Origin: Loripinus fragilis
Taxonomy: Eukaryota > Mollusca > Bivalvia > Lucinida > Lucinidae
Length of the DNA: 64,000 nucleotides
Assembly (NCBI GenBank): GCA_964019695.1
Contig: OZ026524.1
Coordinates: 26,266,164 to 26,330,163, forward strand
Direction: 5' to 3'
The notes below the pieces were generated by a model. The model saw only the letters and a program-made list of their open reading frames with translations. It did no database searches and was not told the DNA's origin. Within the stretch, counting starts at the first letter, position 1; every line of letters begins with the position of its first letter. This document shows, one piece after another, positions 11,801 to 19,670 of the stretch. Position numbers and translations under genes: made by a program.

Positions 11801-13637
11801 TCGAACACACTTTAATTAGTTATTTTGTGAAGAAAATGTCGGAACACCGATATGACATAAGAATATCGGAAGCTGTGTTGATCCGAATCCGTTAAGGGTC
11901 GAAAGACAGGACCCAGACAACTTTCCCCGTTTGCAGACGCGGGAAAGGTGCGCATTTGGAAATAGCCGCATATGTCTTTAAGGAAATTGCTTGTTTTTCT
12001 GTTTACACCAAGTATATATTTGCAATTTCTAATATGTTCTTTTTCAAACTGGTATGTATCATCAAGTAAATCAATTTTGAAGTCTGAAATCCAGACCTCG
12101 AGGTTATAAAACTTTTCTCATGCTCAACTCAGCTGAGCACGAAATTTATCCTGCTCATAAATGTTAAAATGCCAACAGTTGTTGGCATTTTAACATTTAT
12201 TAGCATGATAAATACATCATCTGAGGGACAAAACTAAAAACTTCTTTATTTGTTTGTATTTTAATTTTTATGAGCAGTTGAAATGTTGTGCTCAGTTGAG
12301 TTGAGCATAAAAAAATAAACTCGGGCCTGATTTCACTGCTGTAAGTAAGTATTGACATGATCAAAGTGTCAAATACTTTCAAAATACTCTGACTGGTATT
12401 TCTTTAAAGTCTTGTAATTTGCTCCGCAAAGAAAAAAAGGGGTCTTTAGGGCATTATCTTAAAGTAGCTTAGCAGCTTGTTTCAACAAACCGTTGATCTT
12501 AAAATTACCTTTGAGATATTGGAAACTATCCACAAATGTGAAATTTTTGGAATTGAATTTAAACGGTGTCTTTGGCTCAAGTTCTCTTTTGTGAAATATC
12601 ATGGCTTTTGTTTTATCAATATTACCTTCCAGCATCCATATTTGACAATACATTTCCAATTGTCCAGACAACTATTCAGACCAAATTCCGTTGCAGACAT
12701 CATTACTAGATCGTCAGCATATTGTAACGGGTGAACTGCGGTATTATCGATCACGACTGTGTCACAATCAGTATAAAAATAATATTTAAATATACAGTAA
12801 GTGAAATGCTCACACTCTTGGACAGCATGGTATATTTTGATCCAGTGTTTTGATGCAGATGTTCGTTTCTAGTTCAAAATGTTGTGATGCACCTGGTGTT
12901 CAGAATAGGTGTCCAAGAAGTACACTGAGTGTCAGCTTTAGTTCATTCCTTGATGGAGATGTTCATTGCTCCCTTACCTATTGTGTATTTATTTCTCAGT
13001 TTATTCGTTTTGTATATAAGTTTTTTACATTATTGACGAATATTAGTATAGAGGCAAACAGTGTGGATCCAGATCAGACTGCTCCTATAGGAGCAGTATG
13101 ATCAGGGTAGACACTTTTTGAGGCTTCTAAATCATTTTTAAGGATTACAGACGAATTGTGTTGTGATTGACGCTTTAAGAGTGAATGCTTCTATTTACTT
13201 ATTTATCCTTTTTTATTATTATTATCAGGGTTACTATTATTCGTTTATTTTTATTATTATTATTATTATTTGATATTTTAGATTGGCCAAAGTTTGTGCA
13301 TGAGAATATCAAGGGATGGCAAGACGTCAACAGCGACGTCCTACGACGTTATACTGGACCCCTGTATGTACTTACTTATGAAAATCTACAGAAAGACCTG
13401 AAGGGTGAACTTGGAAGAGTATTTAAATTTCTTAACATGACAGTCAATGCCACTGTTTTGGACTGTGCTGTCGTCAATCAGGAAGGTGACGATCACAGAG
13501 CCAAAAAATCCGTACAATTTAAAGAGTTGTTTACAGCTGAGATGATACGCAACATAACCATAGCTACTGACAAAGTGTCCGATGTCTTAGAATCGAGATT
13601 TGGGAGGCGTTTGAACTATTCTATGCCAGAAAATTAA
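5565..13637 (+). CDS. WSCD-type sulfotransferase (sialate O-sulfotransferase-like), last two coding exons
   Basis: Two exons, 5565-5813 and 13282-13637, join in phase 1 to give about 200 C-terminal residues of a Golgi-type carbohydrate sulfotransferase. Exon one holds IGTSNIY, a VKVHTF block and the 3'-phosphate-binding segment RVILIIRNPYKNIVSFFN, followed by YGGKNHVGYA. Exon two holds WPKFVHENIKGW, the block LYVLTYENLQKDL and a C-terminal helix region ending NYSMPEN. This series is typical of WSCD1/WSCD2, membrane-anchored Golgi enzymes that use PAPS; the family assignment is from memory of that pattern. The exon with the PRSGNTW-type PAPS loop is not visible and should lie upstream of the window. 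The 7.5 kb intron carries the foldback element at 5959-9302. Confidence 0.82.
5960..6370 (+). repeat. AT-rich degenerate tandem repeats, outer left arm
   Basis: Many variants of AAATATTTATTGTGTAAAA and AAATATATTTATTGTCT at intervals of about 20-35 bp. The mirror set occupies about 8870-9300 in the right arm. Confidence 0.7.
6841..7010 (+). other. Exon-like segment inside the left foldback arm
   Basis: Bounded by acceptor AAATATTTTAG and donor-like CAG-GTATCA, this 170-bp segment is open and reads FKFSAAPAQEYTDLEKYFSQ, then NNIELTETYSS, then GELLVCKVYHD. The pattern is weakly reminiscent of the approach to a Tudor-domain core, but I cannot name it. It lies in the part of the left arm that has no partner in the right arm. 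Its phases (2 in, 0 out) do not fit the phase-1 sulfotransferase intron around it, so it is not an alternative exon of that gene. A captured gene fragment is possible; chance is also possible. Confidence 0.3.
8457..8695 (+). mobile_element. MITE family A, copy 1
   Basis: Terminal inverted repeats TGAGCC...CATGAG and CATGGCTCA, an inner CAACAATGTGG/CCACATTGTTG pair and a GC-rich core CAGCCTGCGCATACGCGCAG. Inserted in the right foldback arm only. Confidence 0.8.
8870..9300 (-). repeat. AT-rich degenerate tandem repeats, outer right arm
   Basis: Reads as the reverse complement of the 5960-6370 set, with recurrent ACAAATATTTTTAT and AATAAATATATTT motifs. It ends where the arm similarity to 5959 ends. 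Confidence 0.7.
9303..9889. other. Intron sequence, nothing recognised
   Basis: AT-rich, with no exon-like block or repeat family I could match within the window. Confidence 0.4.
9890..10118 (+). mobile_element. MITE family A, copy 2
   Basis: Begins TGAGCCGTGACATGAGATTG and ends CATGTCGCGGCTCA, with the same core as copy 1. Flanks ATA and TAT may form a short target duplication. Confidence 0.82.
10164..10280 (+). repeat. MITE family D, partial copy
   Basis: AACCCTTAAATTGCCAATC, a GCAGACAACATATTTTGCGAC block and a degenerate TTGTCTGTTGGCA stretch match the left half of the copies at 14921 and 20447. Confidence 0.55.
10281..11560. other. Intron sequence without recognised genes
   Basis: No splice-bounded coding block with recognisable protein similarity. 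A 93-codon - strand frame at 10701-10982 has no recognisable features and is probably chance. Confidence 0.4.
11575..11646 (-). repeat. tRNA-like sequence (SINE head or pseudo-tRNA)
   Basis: On the - strand CCTCGTGGCCTAGTGGTTAG contains an A-box-like TGGCCTAGTGG, and GGATCGATTCCCGG is a B-box-like T arm. The D- and T-arm consensus is clear but a full cloverleaf was not checked. It lies in an intron and is most likely the head of a tRNA-derived SINE. Confidence 0.5.
12096..12327. mobile_element. MITE family C, copy 1
   Basis: Ends in AGGTTATAAAACTTTTCTCA and a matching inverted end, with CTCAACTCAGCTGAGCA and GCTCAGTTGAGTTGAGC, around a near-perfect hairpin TGTTAAAATGCCAACAG / CTGTTGGCATTTTAACA-type centre. 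It interrupts a LINE reverse-transcriptase remnant. Confidence 0.8.
12328..12760 (-). pseudogene. Non-LTR retrotransposon (LINE) reverse transcriptase fragment
   Basis: The - strand reads QYADDLVMMSATEFGLNSCL (the RT catalytic YADD box), then shifts frame into NIDKTKAMIFHKRELEPKTP, and later VFDTLIMSILTYSSEIRP. These are consecutive landmarks of the RT palm, thumb and following region in LINE-type elements. At least one frameshift is present between WKCIVKYG and MLEGNIDKTK. The downstream end is cut by the family C MITE at 12096-12327. Only this short fragment is recognisable. Confidence 0.75.
13045..13118. repeat. Short hairpin repeat family E, copy 1
   Basis: GGCAAACAGTGTGGATCCAG and its imperfect inverted partner around an AGACTGCTCC/GGAGCAGT centre. 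Relatives lie at 14300, 21112, 33284, 34107, 37609 and 57470. Lies 160 bp upstream of the last sulfotransferase exon. Confidence 0.6.
13282..13637 (+). CDS. Sulfotransferase last coding exon
   Basis: The acceptor is a pyrimidine-rich stretch ending TATTTTAG at 13281. The single base carried from the previous exon completes GAT (Asp), giving DWPKFVHENIKGW. The stop TAA is at 13635-13637. The frame also runs open upstream of the acceptor, but that part is low-complexity TTATTATTA sequence and is intronic. Confidence 0.85.
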
Positions 13638-13639
13638 CC

Positions 13640-13830
13640 TATTTAAGCCGAAAGGAATTACCCTACTCTTATCAATTGGACCTGTCTATTTCCATGTAAA
13701 TGGTTGTTGGATGGTATATTTGAATTTTAATTAAAGATATATAATATTTTGTAAGCAAACAGTGGAGACCCTGGTCAGACGCCATGTTTTGTGTATATCC
13801 CACAAAAAGGACGCTAGGCTTATATGGGTT
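13640..13830 (+). repeat. Dispersed repeat forming the sulfotransferase 3' UTR
   Basis: From TTTAAGCCGAA through GGACCTGTCTATTTCCA and GTAAGCAAACAGTGGAGACC to AAAAGGACGCTAGGC, this segment matches the - strand of 57150-57370. It starts within a few bases of the sulfotransferase stop codon. Confidence 0.65.
13730..13735 (+). promoter_or_regulatory. Candidate polyadenylation signal (ATTAAA)
   Basis: ATTAAA lies 93 bp after the sulfotransferase stop. It is within sequence shared with the repeat at 57100-57400, so the 3' UTR may be repeat-derived. The site is not proven. Confidence 0.4.
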
Positions 13831-13889
13831 CAAGAAACCAAATTATTCTCTAATATTGAATAAATAACACATAAGTACTTCATATAATC

Positions 13890-14226
13890 CCTTGTGCGTG
13901 GTAGCTCAGTGGCTAGGCACTTGCCTCTAGTGCTAGAGGTCCCAGGCTCGATGGCCGCTCGCAGCGAGGATAATTTCGGTGTCCGGACACGCTATTTCTA
14001 GTCTAATTTGCAGGAATGGCACTAGTGCAACGTCTTTCTGATCTGGACATTAACTGGATGTCCCCTGTGCAGGACAGTCATTCCATGTGCACGTTAAAGA
14101 ACCCTATGGCAATTTAGATGTGGTTACTTGTAGGCTTTCATTCTGCAAAGGGGGTGTACAAAGTACACCTGCTGATAACACTGGAAAGATGGTCTGGCAG
14201 TATATAGAGAGAGAAAGAGAAAGAAA
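13890..14226 (+). mobile_element. tRNA-derived SINE
   Basis: The head has an A box in GTAGCTCAGTGG and a B-box-like AGGCTCGATGG, a body with CCATGTGCACGTTAAAGAAC, and a purine tail of GAGAGAAAGAGAAAG at 14204-14226. The order of tRNA head, conserved body and simple tail defines a SINE. The body motif is one I recall from widely distributed metazoan SINEs, but I have not verified which superfamily. Confidence 0.7.
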
Positions 14227-14299
14227 GTTTTGTCCAGAATGTGTCGTCTGCTTATTAGGTATGCTGTACGTTTTTACATAGTGCCTAGACGTTTTATCA

Positions 14300-14372
14300 T
14301 GGAAGCAAACACTTTGATCCCAATCTGACTGCTCTTTAGAGAGTGGTCTGATCTGGGTTCATAGTGTTTGCA
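14300..14372. repeat. Short hairpin repeat family E, copy 2
   Basis: GCAAACACTTTGATCCCAAT pairs imperfectly with ATCTGGGTTCATAGTGTTTGC around a GCTCTTTAGAGAG centre. Confidence 0.6.
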
Positions 14373-14474
14373 CATCGGCTACTAAAGAACAAAATCATCT
14401 GGACGAGTAGACGGCACTCTTCGTGAGTGGTGGGAAAATGGTTGATATGATTATTATTACAGTATCTATAGCAT

Positions 14475-14700
14475 CAGTGACGGATCCAGAGGGGGCTCAG
14501 GGGGTTGGCTCGAACCCCCTCCCTGCCTCCCGTTGTTAAATATCCTATGAAAATGAATTGGTCTCAGTGAGACCAAATTATTTAATTTTCAAGGGATACT
14601 CAAGAAAAATGAGTTAAAATCAGCAAAGCGACTCCCCCCACACACATACCTTTATATATGAACCCCCTTTCCAGAAATCCTGGATCTGCCCCCGAGCATA
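14475..14700. repeat. MITE-like element with GGATCCAG ends
   Basis: Opens GTGACGGATCCAGAGGGGG and closes with AAATCCTGGATCTGCCCCC, its imperfect inverse. No ORF. Probably a small non-autonomous DNA element. Confidence 0.5.
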
Positions 14701-14920
14701 AAATCATAGAAAAGTTTAGGGACAAAACGAAAGGCATTTAGCCATATTTCGTTTAAGCCTGGCATCTAAAAAAACACAGTATTTATCTTTCTTTCCAGTG
14801 AAAATGACTATATGTCTCCTTCTCCACCAATACTTTAATAAATTATCATATAATTGATGGCTATGTAAATGTACTGAAAATTTTTAAAAAATCGCAATAA
14901 TTTTATTTCCGCAAATAGCG

Positions 14921-15135
14921 TTAACCCATAAAGCGCCAAACACAACTGCAGCAGACAATAAATTTTGCGCATATTTCACAATTTTTGACAAAAAAGGTAT
15001 GCTATAACATGAGAATCGTCTGCCAGCAGACGATTTTCATGAAATGTCATGCCTTATTAATTTTGTTAATTTTTAAAAAGCGGCAAAATTTGTAATTGCC
15101 GTCTGCTGCAAATTATAGGTGGGGCTTTAAGGATA
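14921..15135. mobile_element. MITE family D, copy 1
   Basis: Ends AACCCATAAAGCGCCAAACA and GGTGGGGCTTTAAGGAT, an inner pair GCAGCAGACAATAAATTTTG / AAATTTGTAATTGCCGTCTG, and a central hairpin ATGAGAATCGTCTG / CAGACGATTTTCAT. Confidence 0.75.
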
Positions 15136-15736
15136 AAAATGCATACATGTATTTGTGACGTTAAAATTCGCGACTGGAGAATGATTTACTTGCATCAGTA
15201 AAAGGCAGAGTGATTTTGGCATTCCGCCCGGGGGAGGGGAGTTACATTCGTGAAACTAAATCCCTCGCGAAATTTCCTGAATTTACATTATATTTCAATA
15301 TTTGTGCGGAATAAAAGCTGTTCATTTTTACATTGATTGTGTATTTACCTATTCGATGGCTCTTTGAAGTCTAGACTGATTTCAAACCAATCAATAGAGT
15401 AATAATAAAATATGTGCACATTTAAACAAACATACACTCAATGCCACAGCTAACGCAACACTTACTATATGTTAGAAATTTTGTGAACGTATGGGTGGAT
15501 TGCGTTCAAATTGGGAATAAGATCAATTCAACACATGATACATACCTGGCTGAAGTTTCTTTTCAATCTATTGATTAACAATTTCAAAGTCATAGCAAAT
15601 AAGAATATTACACCATAAGCAAAAGTCACAAAATCACGTAATGGCGAATATCACAGCAGAGCAAAAATAAAATCACATGACGACGACATTTTATCATATG
15701 TAACCTTAGAATACATTGGTCCAGCTACAGGACATA

Positions 15737-16786
15737 CAGTGAGCCACTTTAGTACGCACCACTTATAAAATGAAAATTACTCTTAAATGAAACATGCTAT
15801 TTTTATTCTGAGACTACCAGCGTAAAGCACATCTTTATTTGCGTTAGCCATTGAAATTTTATTGTGATCAGATGAGAAACAAGTGGGAAAAATGGATCTT
15901 GAAGGATACTACCCTCAAAACACCATATCACATTGCATTATTTCGAATGAAACTCAGATCACATTGCACTTTTCAGGGTCGAATTTCTGCAATGCCAGAG
16001 ACAAGAGCTGATTTATTTTTGGCAGGTTCTAAGACTGGAATGAGTTTGTTAACTTTATCAGTTTTTTAATGGTTTTACTATTTTGGTTCCCAGCTGACCA
16101 AGGTTTGAAAAAAGTTTATTTTATGACTTTTTTAAAGTTAGTTAAATTTCGTATGATTCTGAGTAAACTAGTTATCAAAACACGTCTTTTATAGTTTCAT
16201 TTTTAACAACCATGTATCCGCCATTTATTTTCGTAAAAAAATAAACTGATTAATTGGCGTCATGGAGTTGACGTTAGTGATGACGTCACTACTACCAAGG
16301 CGATAAGATGTGTCCATGATAATATATTTTTGTGGTTTGATACTTTAATGTCAACAAGTGACTCATAACAAAACAATTTGCGAAGGAAAACCTGTTTAAT
16401 TATTTTAACTGGAGTTAATATGACGTCAAAACGAGCATTTCTTCAAAAAGTAAGAGTGTTACTAACTTCAACGATCTAGAAAGGGTGTTTTACTTGATTA
16501 AAACAATTGTTTTTGGTGTTTTTCTGTCACAACGATCATCATGGATAATTCCTAGCGCAAAACGCAAATAGAAAATATAGACGCTCAAGTTGCACGAGCA
16601 TTTTTGTCAAAATTGCATTTGACATTGCGGATTGATTCGCATGAGTGATTTCGATATTTTTTCGATGTCATCAAACAGATAAAATGTCAATAAGTAAATT
16701 ATCATAGAGAATGTTTGATTTCAGCATTTTAGTAAAAAAAAAATATGGGCCCTGAAAAGGTGGTGCGTAACTAGAGTGGCTCACTG
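15737..16786. mobile_element. Non-autonomous TA-flanked element nested in the element above
   Basis: Terminal inverted repeats CAGTGAGCCACTTTAGTACG and, at the other end, the complement of GTAACTAGAGTGGCTCACTG, followed inward by GCACCACTT-type sequence. TA occurs directly outside each end (15735-15736 and 16787-16788). The interior of about 1 kb has a 72-codon frame at 15851-16069 without recognisable motifs; no transposase signature is seen. Confidence 0.82.
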
Positions 16787-16789
16787 TAA

Positions 16790-17050
16790 CTTTGTTCAAC
16801 TAATACCTGATGTGACCACCTCTAGCTCCAATGATTTGCTGACACCTCTGTCTCATTGATAAAACGTAGTTCCTATGAATACCTACATGATGTTTCCCCA
16901 TTCTTGAACCAGGGACTGCTGCAGCTCTTGAATGTTATGGGGAACTGCTTGCTGCCTTCTCACACGTTGGTTTAGCTCATCCCATAAATGTACAATTACA
17001 TTAAGGTCCGGGGACCTTGAAGCCCATGGTACATGTAGCTGGCGGATATT
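16790..17050 (-). pseudogene. Tc1-type transposase C-terminus, catalytic glutamate lost
   Basis: The - strand reads VPWASRSPDLNVIVHLWDEL, where Tc1 transposases have SPDLNPIEHLWDEL. The last catalytic glutamate is therefore replaced by valine. It continues through NIQELQQSLVQEWGNIM into stops, then resumes in another frame with GVSKSLELEVVTSG near the normal C-terminus. Everything upstream of this segment is missing. It belongs to the host element at 15435-17314. Confidence 0.8.
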
Positions 17051-17316
17051 TCTCTACTGTAGCAGTACCTGGGTTGCTCTGCTGTGATATTCTTTGAACA
17101 TTGGCTTCATTGCGAGATTTTGTGACTTTAACTTATGGTGAGATAATTTTATTTGCTATGACTTTGAATCTATTAGTCAATAGATTGAAAAGAAATTTCT
17201 GGCAGATATGTATCATGTGTTGAATTATTGCATCCTATTCTGACTGCATTCCGTCCACACATTATCAAATTATCTTGCATATAGTAAGTGTTGGGTTAGC
17301 TGTGGTCTTGACTGTA

Positions 17317-18440
17317 TACTATCACTGTTCGAATATTCATAGAATGTCTGGTTTCTGCTTATTGGGAAGTAATACCTATTGGGAAGTAATAAAGTATCTT
17401 AGATTTTTTTCTATAGTACAGTAGTCTATTTTTGTTCTAGCACTGAGTTTTAAGGAAAGTAAGCATTGCCGGGATACAGGTACGCTGAAAAATGATTAAG
17501 CCATATGTTGTTTAAAAGTCAATTTGCAACAAATACGCTGAAAACGGTAAATTTGGTAGATTGCAAATCCTTCTTTAATCTAAACTTGTCTAAAGATAAT
17601 TCTCACTCATTTTTTTTATTATTTTTGTGATTTTGATTGTACATGGCAAATTTAAATCCATTTTTACAATTCCATAACAGCCGTAATCACTGGACTGCTT
17701 TTTATTAACATAAATTGGTTTCAACTTTCAAGTCAGCTTGAAAAAGAACAGGTAAGGTAAAACTTATCGTTTTTGGACAAAAGCATGAGTCGGTGCCTCC
17801 TAAAAAGTAGGTACTTTCAAATTGAATAGAAATGTTTAGTCAGGTGTCGTGCCCCCATCCACTCTAAAGTACAGTTCAACATGTTTGTTTTACAGTAAAC
17901 ACAAAGCCATCATTTGGCTGGCTTTGCTCAAAATTTTCAAACTGCACCTCTACATATCGTTTTGACAATAATTCAGTTATGTGCTTCGTAGAAACCATTG
18001 TCTTCTTTGATTATTGATTTGTTATTTTTCTACATGTTGTCTCTATGGCTCAGTTTTACAAAATCACATCAAACATTATTTATTGATTTTTGGTCTAAAT
18101 CAAGGTAGGGGACACCCAAAATAGGAATTATAAGGAATGAAATTAATGAAATTTATGTTTTTTTGTTTTTTATTGATGTGTAAACTCTGGCAATTTACTT
18201 ACAAATTAGGGATTTGGGATTATTGTTAAATTTGTGAGTACCTCACCAGATTTTACAGATTGATAAAAACCAAATCAAAAATTTTATTCCTATAATAACT
18301 ACCCAGCTATGCTGAGATCATTTCTTTTCAGATATGCTACAAGTTTTAGGAAATCCATTTCAAAAGTTCAAAGACTTTGAAAATTATTAGCGTTTTCCCA
18401 AGTTTGTTTAGTTACACTTTTAAGGCAGTAGAAATAGTAA
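17317..18440. other. Intergenic sequence, nothing recognised
   Basis: AT-rich DNA between the two convergent genes. No exon-like reading frame, tRNA-like sequence or matched repeat seen. Confidence 0.4.
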
Positions 18441-18737
18441 GTGAGTAATACTGTCCTTAGTATGGTCAAACGCAATGATGTTTCACTACTCTGAGTGCAT
18501 TATGTGTACTTAAATGAGGTTATGACTAGTAAAAGTAACCATACTGAACTCAGAGTTGACATAACTCAATTGAGTTTAGACTACTCTGAGTGCAGTATGC
18601 TTACTTAATAGTATTCTAAATGAAGTTTTGACTATTTAAAGTAACCATACTGAACCCAGAGTGGACATAACTCAATTGAGTTTTGTCAACTCTGAGTGAA
18701 GTATGTTTACTTAAATGAAGTAATTACTATTAAAATG

Positions 18738-18909
18738 CCTTACGATCTGTGTAATATTCTTTTGCAAGGATCAGAGGACCTAAGCTAGGAAGAAAATAAA
18801 CCAGTCTCTGACTGCGTATTTAATTTATCAATGACTCTGGGCGTTTCGATTGCAATGCAACTGCCGTACATGACGAAAGCTTATAACATTGCGCTAATGT
18901 GACACCTTT

Positions 18910-18998
<89 letters not shown>

Positions 18999-19160
18999 GT
19001 ACTCTTTCACCGGATGCAAATATGTAAATATTTTATGCAACTGTTTGTTTATCTGTACTGTCTTTGTACTTGTGTATGTTTATGTTTTTCGTGAGGAGAC
19101 CTACTTGTGGCCCTTGGGCTGTAAGGAATCCTCGTTAAATAAATATAGCATTAAATAAAT
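18738..19160 (+). mobile_element. Retroposon-like insert within the minisatellite
   Basis: The insert breaks the repeat unit between ACTATTAAAA and AGTAACCATACTG. It carries a (CA)n tract and ends with GGCTGTAAGGAATCCTC then TTAAATAAATATAGCATTAAATAAAT, an A-rich simple tail like those of 5'-truncated non-LTR elements or SINEs. No coding part is left, so the family is unknown. Confidence 0.5.
18911..18997 (+). repeat. (CA)n then (CG)n microsatellite
   Basis: About 35 CA dinucleotides followed by a short CGCGCG run. Likely length-polymorphic. Confidence 0.95.
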
Positions 19161-19499
19161 AGTAACCATACTGAACTTTGAGTGGACATAACTCAATTGA
19201 GATTTGACAACTCTGAGTGCAGTATATTTACTTGAATACAAATGTAGTATGTCAAATGAAGTTTTGACTATAAAAAGTAACCTTACTGCTCTCAGAGTGG
19301 TCAAAACTCATTTGACCGCTCTGAGTGCAATATTTGTATTTCTATAGTAAGCCAAATGAAGTTCTGTCCACTCTGAGTGCAGATGGTTTACTTTAAAAGT
19401 ATGCCAAATAAACTTTTTACTATTCTGGGTGTAGTATGGCTACTAGGATAGCATTCCTAATAAAACGTGGGCGAAAGCTGAACATTTCAACTGACGTAG

Positions 19500-19670
19500 T
19501 CAAAAATCTTTGAAAGGGTCTTGCATGTCTAGCTCTATTGAACTGTGCTCTGTGTCTCCAGTACCACTAACTAGTTCTTCTCCATCTTCTTCGTCTACAT
19601 TTTCCACAGTGATTGTTATCCCACAGTTTGATCCACCATCATTTGTTGGATAATCATATCCAGATGTGGA
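19500..19670 (-). CDS. NHE last coding exon
   Basis: Acceptor TTTAAATTTCAG, phase 0. Encodes [20 protein letters not shown] then an acidic stretch VDEEDGEEL and the end [12 protein letters not shown], with TGA at 19500-19502. Acidic, Ser/Thr-rich C-termini are usual in NHE tails. Assignment to this gene rests on phase, strand and order, since the sequence itself is not conserved. Confidence 0.72.
   Translation of the reverse strand, partial: STSGYDYPTNDGGSNCGITITVENVDEEDGEELVSGTGDTEHSSIELDMQDPFKDF

Larger units (their letters stand above)
15435..17314. mobile_element. Tc1/mariner-type element, interrupted by a second element
   Basis: Ends CACTCAATGCCACAGCTAAC and, inverted, GTTAGCTGTGGTCTTGACTG, with inverted-repeat similarity extending about 230 bp. 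TA flanks both ends (15433-15434 and 17315-17316). The right part carries the remains of a transposase on the - strand; the left part is only terminal repeat. A separate TA-flanked element, 15737-16786, is inserted inside it. The parts outside the insert total about 830 bp, so the host element is also internally deleted. Confidence 0.8.
18440..19460 (+). repeat. Minisatellite of about 95-110 bp units, interrupted
   Basis: ACTCTGAGTGCAGTATG recurs at about 18487, 18583, 18689, 19210, 19318 and 19371. Each unit also contains GTAACCATACTGAACTC followed by AGAGTGGACATAACTCAATT, so CTCAGAGT and ACTCTGAG alternate. The array is split by a foreign insert at about 18738-19160. It lies 40 bp to 1 kb beyond the NHE stop codon. 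Confidence 0.75.
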
